A stretch of 64,000 nt of DNA from Caballeronia sp. SL2Y3 (GTDB taxonomy: Bacteria > Pseudomonadota > Gammaproteobacteria > Burkholderiales > Burkholderiaceae). Below the pieces are notes generated by a model. The model was not told where the DNA came from. It was given only the letters and a program-made list of their open reading frames with translations, and did no database searches. Every line of letters starts with the position of its first letter. The stretch's first letter is position 1. Location: assembly GCF_022879575.1 (NCBI RefSeq), contig NZ_CP084263.1, positions 124,001 to 188,000 on the forward strand, in the 5' to 3' direction. Below, in pieces: positions 20,121 to 29,330 of the stretch. A program made the position numbers and the translations under genes.

Positions 20121-21623
20121 ATGCCCATGACGCACGACTCCCTCGCCTCCCTCGCCTCCCTTTCCGCCGTCGATGCGCGCCGCCTGATCGAAGAGCGCAG
20201 CATCTCGCCCGTCGAACTGCTCGAAGCATGCATCGCTCGCGCGGAGGCCATCAATCCTGCCGTGAACGCGTTGGCTGCGACCTCATTCGAGCGCGCCCGC
20301 GCCGAGGCGCGCCGTGCCGAAGCAGAGGTCATGCGCGGCGGGCGGCTCGGTTTGCTGCACGGCTTGCCTGTCGGGGTGAAGGATCTGGAAGAGACAGCGG
20401 GCGTGCTGACGACTTACGGCTCGACAATGTATCGCTCGAACGTGCCCGACGAAGACAACGCGATGGTCGCGCGCATTCGCGCGGCGGGCGCCATTGTGAT
20501 GGCGAAGACCAACACGCCTGAAATGGGCGCGGGTGCGAACACGCGCAATGACGTCTGGGGCGCGACGGGAAACCCGTTTGCGCCGCTGCTGAACGCGGGC
20601 GGATCGTCGGGCGGATCGGCAGCGGCGCTTGCCACCGGCATGATGCCGCTCTGCACCGGTTCAGACACCGGCGGCTCGCTGCGGATTCCTGCCGCGCTAT
20701 GCGGAGTCGTGGGGCTGCGGCCATCGCCGGGACTCGTGCCAGCCGACCGGCGCGAGCTTGGATGGGCGCCGATCACCGTCAGCGGCCCGATGGGCCGGAC
20801 CGTCGCCGACGCGCGCTTGCTTCTCGCGGCGCAAGCCGGCTTCGACGCGCGCGATCCGCTGGCATACGACGTCGGCTCCGCCGCGCTGGCGCAGCACCGG
20901 CCAACGGATGTCGCGAAACTGCGCATCGGCTTTACCGATGACTTCGGCGTCTGCGCGCTCGACGACGCATCGCGGGCGACGTTCCACGCGAAGGTCGACA
21001 AGATCTCACGCTACGTTGCCGCGTGCGAACCGGTGAGCATCGACATGACCGGCATCGACTGGTGCTTCGACGTAGTGCGAGCGCAGAACTTCGTCGCGCA
21101 GTTCAAGGAAACGTATGAGCGCGATCCTTCGCAGCTCGGGCCGAATACGCGCGCGAACTTCGAGATGGGCGCGTCGATGACGCTCGGCGACGCGGTCTCG
21201 GCGCACAAGTTGCAGACCACCTTGTATAGGCGCTTTCAGTCGCTCATGCAGCACTATGACGCGATCATTTCGCCTACCGTGTCCATCACGCCCTTTCCAT
21301 GGTCGCAATGGCACCTCGAAGCGATCAACGGCAAGCCGCTCGATACTTACTATCGCTGGCTCGGGCTGACTTATCTGGTTTCGCTGATGACCAATCCGGC
21401 GCTATCGCTGCCGTGCGGCGTTGACCATGCCGGCATGCCGTTCGGTGTGCAGGTGATCGGACCCGCGCGTGGCGACGGGCGCTTGCTCGACATTTCGCAG
21501 GCGCTGGAAGACGCATTCAAATCGGAAGACGCGTTGCGGCGCCATGAGCCCGATCTCGATGCACTGTCGCGGCCCGTGCCTGAGTTGCGGGCCATCGTGT
21601 CGTCGCCGCCGATCATCGCTTAG
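20121..21623 (+). CDS. Amidase-signature family hydrolase 2
   Basis: A 500-residue amidase, longer than its neighbour, with triad Lys87 (GLPVGVKDLEET), Ser162 (GGSSGGS) and Ser186 (GSDTGGSLRIPAAL). The sequence is only distantly related to amidase 1 beyond the motifs, so the two enzymes probably act on different amide bonds or successive steps. An alternative start at 20127 (third residue) is equally possible. It is the last gene of the operon. Confidence 0.88.
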   Translation: MPMTHDSLASLASLSAVDARRLIEERSISPVELLEACIARAEAINPAVNALAATSFERARAEARRAEAEVMRGGRLGLLHGLPVGVKDLEETAGVLTTYGSTMYRSNVPDEDNAMVARIRAAGAIVMAKTNTPEMGAGANTRNDVWGATGNPFAPLLNAGGSSGGSAAALATGMMPLCTGSDTGGSLRIPAALCGVVGLRPSPGLVPADRRELGWAPITVSGPMGRTVADARLLLAAQAGFDARDPLAYDVGSAALAQHRPTDVAKLRIGFTDDFGVCALDDASRATFHAKVDKISRYVAACEPVSIDMTGIDWCFDVVRAQNFVAQFKETYERDPSQLGPNTRANFEMGASMTLGDAVSAHKLQTTLYRRFQSLMQHYDAIISPTVSITPFPWSQWHLEAINGKPLDTYYRWLGLTYLVSLMTNPALSLPCGVDHAGMPFGVQVIGPARGDGRLLDISQALEDAFKSEDALRRHEPDLDALSRPVPELRAIVSSPPIIA

Positions 21624-21669
21624 ATGGGTCGTCGGTTTCCGGATCGAACCCATCCGAGCCATCCCGCGC

Positions 21670-22902
21670 TCAGAATCGCTCCGCACGGAACGGCGTCAGG
21701 TCGACCGCCGGAGGGGTGCCTGTAATCGCTTCTGCAATCAAACGCCCGGTGATGGGCCCAAGCGTCAGTCCATGATGCGCGTGGCCAAAGGCGAACCATA
21801 GGTTCCGGTGATGCGGCGCGGGTCCGATGACGGGCAACATGTCCGGCGTGCAGGGACGACGGCCGAGCCAGGGCTCGGAATCGAGTCGCTCCCCCAAGGG
21901 AAATACTTCGCGGGCCAGGGGTTCGATGGCTTCGAGTTGCACGGGCGTCTTCGGTGAGTCCCGAAAGCCGAGTTCCACGCCCGTGGTCAAGCGAATGCCT
22001 CTCACCATGGGCGTAATCATGTAGCCGATTTCCGCGTCGAGAACCGGCTGATTCAGCGTCGCGCCGGCCTTGCTTGCGTAATGCATGTGGTAGCCGCGTT
22101 TCACCTCTAGCGGCAGGCAATACCCGAGCTTCGTGGTCAGGTCGCCGGACCACGGGCCCATCGCGATGACCGCGACATCCGCCCGCACATCGCCGAAATC
22201 CGTTCGAACGCGCCAGCCCTTCTCGAGCGTGGATGCGTCTCCCACGAGCACTTTGCCGCCGAGCTTCTCGAAGAGCTTCGCGTACGCACCGACAAGGCCG
22301 GCGGGGTCACTCACCGAATCCGACGACGAGTAGCGTACGGCAGCCCGCAGGACGGAACTCAAAGAAGGCTCGGTGCGATGCAGCGCATCTCCGTCCAATA
22401 CGTCGAAGTCGATTCCGTATTCTTCTCGCCAGCGTGCCGCCTCCGCGACGGCGGCTTCGAAAGCTCTGCCTGTACGAAATGCCTTCATCCAACCGTTCTT
22501 TCGCAATAGCGCCTGTGCGCCCGCCGCTTCGATCAGCTCCCGGTGTTCCGAAACGCAATGCTCTATGAGCGTCGAATAGGCTCTCGCGATCTTTGCGTGA
22601 CGGTCAGCTCGGGAGTGCTGCCAATACTTCACCAGGAACGGCGCCAGCCTTGGCATCGCCATCGGGTGATAGCGCACGTCCGTCGCGCGATTGCGTGCGT
22701 AGTGCGCAAGGGACGCAAAGTCGCGAGGCAAGGCGTACGGATACACGCCTTCGCGCTGAATGAGGCCTGCATTTCCGAGCGACGTTTCGTTCCCGGGCGC
22801 TTTGCGGTCGATCAGCGCCACGTCGAGGCCTCGACGCTGCAGTTGCAAAGCGACCGATGTTCCGACAATGCCGGCGCCGAGGACCATTGCGTCGAACTTC
22901 AT
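21670..22902 (-). CDS. DadA-like FAD-dependent amino acid dehydrogenase/oxidase
   Basis: A 410-residue FAD oxidoreductase of the DAO family. It has an N-terminal dinucleotide motif VLGAGIVGTSVALQLQRRG, NETSLGNAGLIQREGVYPYA as in D-amino acid dehydrogenases, and the C-terminal FAD motif region LPVIGPAPHHRNLWFAFGHAHHGLTLGP. Such enzymes oxidise D-amino acids or N-substituted glycines at the inner face of the membrane and pass electrons to quinone. The ATG at 22902 has AAGGAG upstream. It is convergent with amidase 2. The exact amine substrate is unknown. Confidence 0.85.
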   Translation of the reverse strand: MKFDAMVLGAGIVGTSVALQLQRRGLDVALIDRKAPGNETSLGNAGLIQREGVYPYALPRDFASLAHYARNRATDVRYHPMAMPRLAPFLVKYWQHSRADRHAKIARAYSTLIEHCVSEHRELIEAAGAQALLRKNGWMKAFRTGRAFEAAVAEAARWREEYGIDFDVLDGDALHRTEPSLSSVLRAAVRYSSSDSVSDPAGLVGAYAKLFEKLGGKVLVGDASTLEKGWRVRTDFGDVRADVAVIAMGPWSGDLTTKLGYCLPLEVKRGYHMHYASKAGATLNQPVLDAEIGYMITPMVRGIRLTTGVELGFRDSPKTPVQLEAIEPLAREVFPLGERLDSEPWLGRRPCTPDMLPVIGPAPHHRNLWFAFGHAHHGLTLGPITGRLIAEAITGTPPAVDLTPFRAERF

Positions 22903-23229
22903 GTTCTCACTCCTTGCTTTATCCACCACGCAAAGGGCTCCATCGCTCGGGCCGCCCGGATTCGTGTGCTTGAACTGCCCAACTCGCTAAGGAAACTCTC
23001 TCTAGTTGTTTCAGAGAATCTTTCAAAGACTCTAGCGAGTGAGTTTATACCTCTGCCCGGAGCGTGCAGCGGCTGCACTTTGGTAAGCGCGTGAGGACGT
23101 GCCCGAGAGTGCGTTCATGCAATCCGCCAATGAGAAGTCGGGCGCACTTCACACTCCGCCATGTTCTTCGCGTTGAGACTGCTGTCTTAAGAATTTATCC
23201 CTTATAGCCAGACGTACCTGTCCAAGCCC
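22903..23229. promoter_or_regulatory. Intergenic region upstream of the DadA-like gene
   Basis: No gene is supported. The segment near 22985-23055 is AT-richer and contains short direct repeats of TTTCA and a TATAAA on the minus strand that could belong to the promoter of the DadA-like gene. I could not assign a confident -35 box. Confidence 0.35.
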
Positions 23230-23940
23230 TCAACCCACGAACGGCAGCTTGCGCTCACGCGCTTGCGCCAGCATCGATACGGTGATCTTCCGTACCTCCA
23301 GCTTGCTCTGCGTGATATGCGAACGCAGCAGCATGGCCGCTTCACCGCACTTGCCACGGTCGATGCAGCGAAGCATCTTCGCGTGTTCCTCGTACGTTGC
23401 GCTGGTCCGATGCGGCTTCAGGAAATCCAGCCGCCGCACGATGCGGATGCGCTCCGTGACCTCGTCGTGCACACGCAGCATCTCGCCGTTGCCGCTCGCG
23501 CGAACGAGTCCGCGATGAAAGTCCTCGTCCATGGTGAACATCGCGACGGGGTCCGTTTCGCGCGCCTCCGGCGGCACGCACCAAACGGCCTTGAGGGCAC
23601 TGATGTGCGGATGTGGCGGCACAGCCGACGCGAGCTTGTCGAGCGAAGCGGTCTCGAGAACGATGCGCAAGTCATAGAGCTGGTCGAGTTGCGCGAAGTC
23701 GATCTCGGACACCTTCCAGCCGCGCCTGAACCCCACCTCCAGATAACCTTCGCGCAACAGGCGAAACAGGGCATCGCGCATCGGCGTGCGGGACACGCCG
23801 TAGTATTGCGCGATGTCCGTCTCCGAGAAGCGGTCGCCGGGAAAGAGACGAAAGCTGAAGATGTCCTGCTTCAGCTGCTGATACACCTGTTCAGCGAGCG
23901 GGTTCGCTTCCTGAATGGCGCGCACGGAAGGGCGCTCCAT
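23230..23940 (-). CDS. GntR-family (FCD) regulator of the ureide-type operon
   Basis: A 236-residue regulator with winged helix (FSETDIAQYYGVSRTPMRDALFRLLREGYL) and FCD ligand domain with metal-site residues in MDEDFHRGLVRA, YEEHAKMLRCI and LRSHITQS. It is read in the same direction as the upstream catabolic genes with a 54-bp gap, so it is probably the last gene of the nine-gene operon and controls it. A candidate target is the CTTGAATACAAG palindrome upstream of the operon. Confidence 0.87.
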   Translation of the reverse strand: MERPSVRAIQEANPLAEQVYQQLKQDIFSFRLFPGDRFSETDIAQYYGVSRTPMRDALFRLLREGYLEVGFRRGWKVSEIDFAQLDQLYDLRIVLETASLDKLASAVPPHPHISALKAVWCVPPEARETDPVAMFTMDEDFHRGLVRASGNGEMLRVHDEVTERIRIVRRLDFLKPHRTSATYEEHAKMLRCIDRGKCGEAAMLLRSHITQSKLEVRKITVSMLAQARERKLPFVG

Positions 23941-23994
23941 GGCTTTGGGCGAGTCGATTCGGTGTCTCCTGCGAGGGTTGCTTAAAGGGCTTCC

Positions 23995-24399
23995 TCAGGG
24001 CGCTTCGATCAAGCTCACGTGGGCAGCGACGATCATCCATCCCGCGAATGCGTTCGTCTTGTCCGAAAGCCGCGCCCATGTCTGCATCTGGCGGCCGAGC
24101 AGAGGCGTCGCGTCGCTGGTGAACTCTGTGCTGACCGTGGCATGATCCGCGCCGAACGTCGTCACGACCGTGCGATGCAACCGGCGCAAACGAGGCACCG
24201 GCGCACAGGTCCCGCGCCACCGGCGAATGGCATCGCCGCCATGCTGCACTTCCGCGATGCCGTAGCGCACGGTTTGCGGCGCGTGCCAGAAGAGCGCGTT
24301 CATGGTGGCGACGTCGTTATCGACGAGCGCCCGTTCATACGCAATGAACGCCCGCTCCACTTCGGCCACGATATCGGGGCGGTTCACTTCCATCGTCAT
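23995..24399 (-). CDS. AtzH/HpxZ-like protein (DUF3225, NTF2-like fold)
   Basis: A 134-residue protein of the AtzH-like/DUF3225 family, recognised from the run VERAFIAYERALVDNDVATM, FWHAPQTVRYGIAE and the RLHRTVVTTFG to WARLSDKTNAFAGW region. Relatives are HpxZ of oxalurate catabolism and AtzH, which hydrolyses a dicarboxyurea during cyanuric acid breakdown. The AGGAAG ending the upstream gene serves as ribosome-binding site. Together with a biuret-hydrolase-like enzyme in the same operon, a role with an unstable carboxylated urea intermediate is plausible but inferred. Confidence 0.8.
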   Translation of the reverse strand: MTMEVNRPDIVAEVERAFIAYERALVDNDVATMNALFWHAPQTVRYGIAEVQHGGDAIRRWRGTCAPVPRLRRLHRTVVTTFGADHATVSTEFTSDATPLLGRQMQTWARLSDKTNAFAGWMIVAAHVSLIEAP

Positions 24400-24402
24400 A
24401 GG

Positions 24403-25062
24403 TCAGGCTTCCTGTAGATCGCCAAGCGTCGCCGTCCATCCGACGATACCGCCCTGCGAGCGAATCATCTCGATGGTCGCGGTCTTGAACGCGGGGATGT
24501 AACTCGCCGTCGCATCCTCGATCAGCACGCATTCGTAGCCGCGGTCGTTCGCTTCCCGCATGCTCGTCTGCACGCACACTTCGGTCGTCACGCCCGCGAA
24601 CACCAGATGCGTGATGCCGCGTTGCGCCAACTCTTCGCCGAGACGCGTCGCATAGAAAGCGCCTTTGCCCGGCTTGTCGATCACGAGCTCGCCCGCGACG
24701 GGCGCGAGCTCATCGACGATGGCATTGCCCGGTTCGCCGCGTATGAGAATGCGGCCCATCGGTCCCATGTCGCCGATGCGCGCCTGCGGTGCGCCGCGCA
24801 GCCGCTTCGCAGCGGGGCAATCCGAAAGATCCGGCGCATGCGACTCGCGCGTATGCACGACGAGCCAGCCCTCGTTGCGCGCGTGATCGACGAGCCGCGC
24901 CACCGTCGGCACGATCGACGCGAGCAGCGACACATCGTTGCCGAGGCTTTCGCCGAAGCCGCCGGGTTCGATGAAATCGCGCTGCATGTCGATGACGATC
25001 AACGCGGTATGCGATGCCTCGAAGGTGAACGGCGACGGCCGCGCGCGCGAGATGGTCGGCAT
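24403..25062 (-). CDS. Isochorismatase-fold cysteine hydrolase 2
   Basis: A 219-residue cysteine hydrolase. It has Asp25 ([10 protein letters not shown]), the lysine of [10 protein letters not shown] and the nucleophile cysteine in [20 protein letters not shown]. These residues are shared with ureidoacrylate, biuret and triuret hydrolases (RutB, BiuH, TrtA). It resembles the BiuH-like protein of the same operon over the C-terminal half but diverges at the N-terminus. The ATG at 25062 lies 4 bases after the upstream stop. Likely an amidase for a ureido or carbamoyl compound. Confidence 0.85.
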   Translation of the reverse strand: MPTISRARPSPFTFEASHTALIVIDMQRDFIEPGGFGESLGNDVSLLASIVPTVARLVDHARNEGWLVVHTRESHAPDLSDCPAAKRLRGAPQARIGDMGPMGRILIRGEPGNAIVDELAPVAGELVIDKPGKGAFYATRLGEELAQRGITHLVFAGVTTEVCVQTSMREANDRGYECVLIEDATASYIPAFKTATIEMIRSQGGIVGWTATLGDLQEA

Positions 25063-25066
25063 CGCA

Positions 25067-26065
25067 TCACCCTTTGTAGCGGCGTTCGGGCGCCGGAAAG
25101 CCGCATGACGTACCGTCTTTGACGACGACATCCTCATCCCAGGGCAAGCGATATTCTCCGCGCACCATGTCCTGCATGAACGTGTACGGGCAATCCTGCG
25201 CGCCGCCCTTCACGGCCACGTAGCCGCGATGCCCGAACTGGTAGATGTTGTTCTCGACGCCCCAGTGAATGCGCGCTTCGCGCACGAGATCGGGCCGCAT
25301 TTCGCACGTGATGATTTCGTCGGGACGATGGCTGCCTTCCACCATCACCGCGCCGTCGAAATCGCAGAACATGCCCTCGCCCATCGAGTCGAACGTGCCG
25401 TCGCTGCCGCACAGACACACGCTCGCGGTCTGCGCGAGATTCTGGAACGCGTTCGACTGATTGGTGATCTTCCATGCATGCCGGATCGGCGCGGTATAAC
25501 CGGCCGTGCGCAGAATGATCTCCGCGCCCTTGTACGCGGCTTCGCGCGCCATCTCCGGAAACATGCCGTCGTGACAGATGATGAGCGAGAGCTTCGCGCC
25601 CTTCGGCCCGATGCACACCGGCACGCCGACATTGCCCGGCTCCCACGGCTCGACCGGCACCCACGGATGCATCTTGCGGTAGTACAGCGCGATCTCGCCC
25701 TGATCGTCGATGATGATGCCGCTGTTATACGGATTGCCGCCCGGATTGCGCTCCATGATGGAGAAGCATCCCCAGATGCGATGCTCGACGCAGGCAGCCT
25801 TGAATGCCGCCACTTCGGGGCCGTCGAGCGAGCACATGATGGCGTCGTCGGTGCTCATCGACAGGCCGTGCAGCATGTATTCGGGGAACACGACGAGATC
25901 CATCGCCGGATTGTTGCGCCGCGCCTTGCCCACCATGTCGACGATGCGACGCGTTTGCGCGGCGAGCTGCGCAGGCGTCGCCACATCCGGATTCTGCAAC
26001 TGCACGAGTCCCACGACGATGCCTTGCGGCGACTTGTTCAACCCACCGAGACCGCTCGAACTCAT
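25067..26065 (-). CDS. Nitrilase-superfamily amidase of the AmiF (formamidase) type
   Basis: A 332-residue cytoplasmic amidase with the Glu-Lys-Cys site: Glu62 (VVFPEY), Lys131 (YYRKMHPW) and Cys164 ([17 protein letters not shown]). Extended similarity to AmiF is clear at [38 protein letters not shown] and the C-terminal GFPAPERRY. AmiF enzymes hydrolyse formamide to formate and ammonia, but in this operon another small amide is possible. It is 18 bp from the ATPase gene upstream. Confidence 0.85.
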   Translation of the reverse strand: MSSSGLGGLNKSPQGIVVGLVQLQNPDVATPAQLAAQTRRIVDMVGKARRNNPAMDLVVFPEYMLHGLSMSTDDAIMCSLDGPEVAAFKAACVEHRIWGCFSIMERNPGGNPYNSGIIIDDQGEIALYYRKMHPWVPVEPWEPGNVGVPVCIGPKGAKLSLIICHDGMFPEMAREAAYKGAEIILRTAGYTAPIRHAWKITNQSNAFQNLAQTASVCLCGSDGTFDSMGEGMFCDFDGAVMVEGSHRPDEIITCEMRPDLVREARIHWGVENNIYQFGHRGYVAVKGGAQDCPYTFMQDMVRGEYRLPWDEDVVVKDGTSCGFPAPERRYKG

Positions 26066-26083
26066 TCTTCCTTGCTCCTTTCC

Positions 26084-27676
26084 TTATGCGTGGACGGTGA
26101 CCGGCTCAGACGTATCGCGCGTGGCGCTTTCGACGTGGCCCGCCATGTGTCTTCCCAACGCGACGCGATCCGCGCCGCTTGCAGCCGTTTCATGAACGAT
26201 CCGGCCTTCCGCGATCACCGCGATGCGGTCTGCCAGTTCCAGCAGTTCATCGAGGTCTTCGCTGACGAGCAGCACAGCCGCGCCGCTATCGCGTGCGGCG
26301 AGAATGCGCGCGTGAATGTCCGCCACCGACGCGAAGTCGAGCCCGAACACCGGATTCGCGACGATCAGCACATCGACCGCCTGTCCGAGTTCGCGCGCGA
26401 GCACCGCGCGTTGCACGTTGCCGCCCGACAGCGTGCCGATGGCGCGTGCAGGCACCGGCGGCCTGACGTTGAATTCGGCGATGAGCCGTTCGGCCCGCTC
26501 GCGCATTGCGCGGCGATCGAGCCGCCAGCCGTGGCGCTTCATCGGCGGGCGATCGAAGTCGCGCAACGCGAGGTTCTCGGCAACGCTCATGTTCGCGACG
26601 CATGCGTTGCGCAACGGTTCCTCGGGCAGCGCGAACACGCGCAGCCGCGTCATTTCCTCCCGCGTCGCGCGATACTGCTCGCCGTGCATGCGCATCTCGC
26701 CCGCCTCGACGCGCCGCTGGCCGACGAGCGCCTCGATCAGTTCCTTTTGTCCGTTGCCCGATACGCCCGCGATACCGAGGATCTCGCCCGACTTCACCGC
26801 GAGGGAAACTTCGCGCACGGCCGCATGCCCGCGATCGTCGATCACGCTCAGGTTTCGCAACGCGAGGCGCACCGGCGCATCCGACGGACAAGGCTTGCGC
26901 GCAGGGCGCGTCTGCGCCAGCTCCGGATCGTCCGATGGCGCTTCGCCGCCCATCATCCATGCCGCGAGCCGGTCGCGGCTCGTGTCCGCCACCGCGCTCG
27001 TGCCGACGAGCCTGCCTTTGCGCAGCACGGTGACGTCGTCGGCATAGGCCATCACTTCGCGGAACTTGTGCGTGATCATCAGCACCGTCAGTTCGCCGCG
27101 CGCGGCGAGATCGCGCATGAGGCCGAGCACTTCATCGGCTTCCTGCGGCGTCAGCACGGAAGTCGGTTCGTCGAGAATCAGAAAACGCTGCTGCAGATAC
27201 AACTGCTTCAGGATTTCGAGCTTCTGCTTCTCGCCTGCGGCAAGGCCGGCGACAGGGGCGTCGAGCGGCAGCCGGAAGGGCATCGACTGCATGAACGCTC
27301 GAAGCGCGGCGCGTTCCTTCGCCCAGTCGATCTTCCACGGCAGACGTCCTCGCGCGAGCAGCAGGTTCTCTTCCACCGACAAGCCCGCCGCCAGCGTGAA
27401 GTGCTGATAGACCATGCCGATGCCGAGCGCCTGCGCATCGCGCGGCGACGCGATCTTCACCTGCCGCGCATCCGCGACGATCTCGCCGTCGTCCAGCACG
27501 CCATAGCCGACGAGTCCTTTCACGAGCGTGCTCTTGCCCGCGCCGTTCTCGCCGAGCAGCGCATGGACGGTGCCCGCGCGCACTTTGAGCGTCACGCCGT
27601 CGAGCGCGGTAAAGGCGCCGAAGCGCTTGGTCGCGCCGAGCACTTCGACGCTCATCGCCTTGATCGAAGCATTCAT
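26084..27676 (-). CDS. BMP-type (nucleoside/purine-like) ABC transporter ATPase
   Basis: A 530-residue double ATPase. The first domain has Walker A GENGAGKS at 42-49 and Walker B ILDEPTSVLT, but its signature reads LAAGEKQK rather than LSGGQ. The second domain has a degenerate Walker A (GVSGNGQK) and signature LSGGNVQR. Both features are usual for the RbsA/YufO-like group. It drives the two permeases encoded upstream. Its ATG overlaps the stop of the BiuH-like gene (ATGA). An internal Met at 27655 is an alternative start. Confidence 0.9.
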   Translation of the reverse strand: MNASIKAMSVEVLGATKRFGAFTALDGVTLKVRAGTVHALLGENGAGKSTLVKGLVGYGVLDDGEIVADARQVKIASPRDAQALGIGMVYQHFTLAAGLSVEENLLLARGRLPWKIDWAKERAALRAFMQSMPFRLPLDAPVAGLAAGEKQKLEILKQLYLQQRFLILDEPTSVLTPQEADEVLGLMRDLAARGELTVLMITHKFREVMAYADDVTVLRKGRLVGTSAVADTSRDRLAAWMMGGEAPSDDPELAQTRPARKPCPSDAPVRLALRNLSVIDDRGHAAVREVSLAVKSGEILGIAGVSGNGQKELIEALVGQRRVEAGEMRMHGEQYRATREEMTRLRVFALPEEPLRNACVANMSVAENLALRDFDRPPMKRHGWRLDRRAMRERAERLIAEFNVRPPVPARAIGTLSGGNVQRAVLARELGQAVDVLIVANPVFGLDFASVADIHARILAARDSGAAVLLVSEDLDELLELADRIAVIAEGRIVHETAASGADRVALGRHMAGHVESATRDTSEPVTVHA

Positions 27677-28371
27677 GGCCGGCTTCCCAGCGCGGCGAGC
27701 AGCGCCTTCGAATCGGACACGGTGCCGAACACGCCGCCCTGCATCAGCACCATGTTGAGCGCGGCGTCGTGGTTGCCGCGGTCGGTCGCGCCGCAGCAGT
27801 CCGCGAGAATCGTGCATTCGAAGCCGCGGTCGTTCGCTTCGCGCATCGTCGTGTGGACGCAGACGTCCGTCGTGATGCCCGTCAGCACCAGATTGACGAT
27901 GCCGCGCGTGCGCAGCACCATTTCGAGGTCGGTGGCGCAGAACGAGCCTTTGCCCGGCTTGTCGATGACAATCTCGCCATCCACCGGCTTCAGTTCGTCG
28001 ATGATCTCCCAGCCCGGTTCGCCGCGCACGAGAATCTTGCCGCACGGTCCTTCATCGCCGATGCCCACGCCTTGCGTTCCCGCGCGGCGGCTTCGCCATC
28101 GCTTGTTGGCGGGCAAGTCGGAAAGGTCGGGCCGATGCCCTTCGCGCGTATGGATGATCGTGAAGCCCTGCTCGCGCATCAGCGTGAGGACGTTCCTGAT
28201 CGGCTCGATGGGCGCGCGCGTCATCGAAAGGTCGTAGCCCATCTTGTCGACATACCCGCCGACGCCGCAGAAATCCGTCTGCATGTCGATGATGACGAGC
28301 GCGGTGTTCTCAGGGAGCAGGTTGCCGTCGTAAGGCCAGGGATAGGGCCGTGCTTCGATGAAGCGGGTCAT
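27673..28371 (-). CDS. Biuret hydrolase-like cysteine hydrolase
   Basis: A 232-residue isochorismatase-fold enzyme closely matching known biuret hydrolase: RPYPWPYDGNLLPENTALVI, IIDMQTDFCGVGGYVDKMGY, HTREGHRPDLSDLPANKRW and GKILVRGEPGWEII. Catalytic residues are Asp29, Lys138 and Cys171. BiuH converts biuret to allophanate and ammonia. The gene sits inside the ABC operon, between permease and ATPase genes, which ties catabolism to uptake. No allophanate hydrolase is present in the window. Ureidoacrylate or triuret activity is not excluded. Confidence 0.85.
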   Translation of the reverse strand: MTRFIEARPYPWPYDGNLLPENTALVIIDMQTDFCGVGGYVDKMGYDLSMTRAPIEPIRNVLTLMREQGFTIIHTREGHRPDLSDLPANKRWRSRRAGTQGVGIGDEGPCGKILVRGEPGWEIIDELKPVDGEIVIDKPGKGSFCATDLEMVLRTRGIVNLVLTGITTDVCVHTTMREANDRGFECTILADCCGATDRGNHDAALNMVLMQGGVFGTVSDSKALLAALGSRP

Positions 28372-28403
28372 GGGTTCGCTCCGTGATTTGATCGACGAGT
28401 GAA

Positions 28404-29330
28404 TCAACGAGTGAGGCTGAGTTCGCCGGGCGCGCCGGCGAGCGTGCGGTCCGGCCGGCAGTTGATGAGCATGATCGCGAGCGTCAGCACATAGGGCGCG
28501 GCGTTGAAGAGGTAATAGCCGCTCGTGACGCCGATAGCCTGAAGCGCCGGCCCCAGCGCGCCCGCGGCCCCGAAGATCAACGCGGCCCACAGGCACCGCA
28601 ACGGCTGCCAGCGCGCGAAGATCACGAGCGCGACGGCCATCAGGCCTTGTCCGCTCGACAGGCCTTCGTTCCAGCTGCCCGGATACACCAGCGACAGATA
28701 CGCGCCGCCGACACCCGCGAAGAAGCCGCCGGCGGTCGTCGCGAGAATGCGCACGCGCGTGATCGGATAACCCATCGCGCGGGCGCTTTCCGCGTTCTCG
28801 CCGACGAGACGCAGCGCCAGACCCCAGCGCGTATGACGCAAGCCCCATTGCAATGCGAAAGCCAGCAGCACCCCCGCGATGAACAGCGGATTCACATGCA
28901 GCGCGTTGTGCAACTGCGGCGACGACGCCCATGCGCCGAGATCGATCGACGGCAGCATCGGCGCCTGCGGCTCGATGAACGGCTTGCCGAGATAGAACGC
29001 GAGGCCGGTGCCGGCGAGCATCAGCGCAATGCCGAATGCGATATCCGACACGCGCGGCAGCGAGCACACGAGACCGTGCAGGCAGCCGAGCAGCAGCCCG
29101 GCGCATCCGGCGGCGAGCACCCCGAGCCACGGCGAACCGGAGAGATATGCGGCGGCGTAACCGGTCATCGCGCCTGAAACGAGAATGCCTTCGAGCCCGA
29201 GATTGACGCGGCCGCCCTTCTCCGTGAGGCATTCACCAATGCTCACGAACAGATAGGGTGTGCTGACGCGAATGGCGCCCGCAAAGAGCGACAGCAAGAG
29301 CACGGCGACGGGTGAATGTGCATCAAACAT
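28404..29330 (-). CDS. BMP-type ABC permease 2
   Basis: A 308-residue inner-membrane permease of the BmpA-linked nucleoside/purine transporter group, with about eight hydrophobic segments. Recognisable parts are STPYLFVSIGECLTEKGGRV, NLGLEGILVSGAMTGY and LRLVGENAESARAMGYPITR. Its ATG lies inside the end of the upstream permease gene (8-base overlap). It works with the 371-residue permease as a heterodimer. Confidence 0.88.
   Translation of the reverse strand: MFDAHSPVAVLLLSLFAGAIRVSTPYLFVSIGECLTEKGGRVNLGLEGILVSGAMTGYAAAYLSGSPWLGVLAAGCAGLLLGCLHGLVCSLPRVSDIAFGIALMLAGTGLAFYLGKPFIEPQAPMLPSIDLGAWASSPQLHNALHVNPLFIAGVLLAFALQWGLRHTRWGLALRLVGENAESARAMGYPITRVRILATTAGGFFAGVGGAYLSLVYPGSWNEGLSSGQGLMAVALVIFARWQPLRCLWAALIFGAAGALGPALQAIGVTSGYYLFNAAPYVLTLAIMLINCRPDRTLAGAPGELSLTR

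Noticed and set aside
21624..21655. ATGGGT/ACCCAT hairpin between convergent genes as terminator
   Set aside because: Six- to seven-base stem with an 18-base loop and no T run; too weak to call.
25229..28237. Plus-strand open frame of 1002 codons
   Set aside because: It is antisense to the AmiF-type, ATPase and BiuH-like genes, is His/Arg/Ala-rich without any motif, and arises from GC-rich third-position bias.
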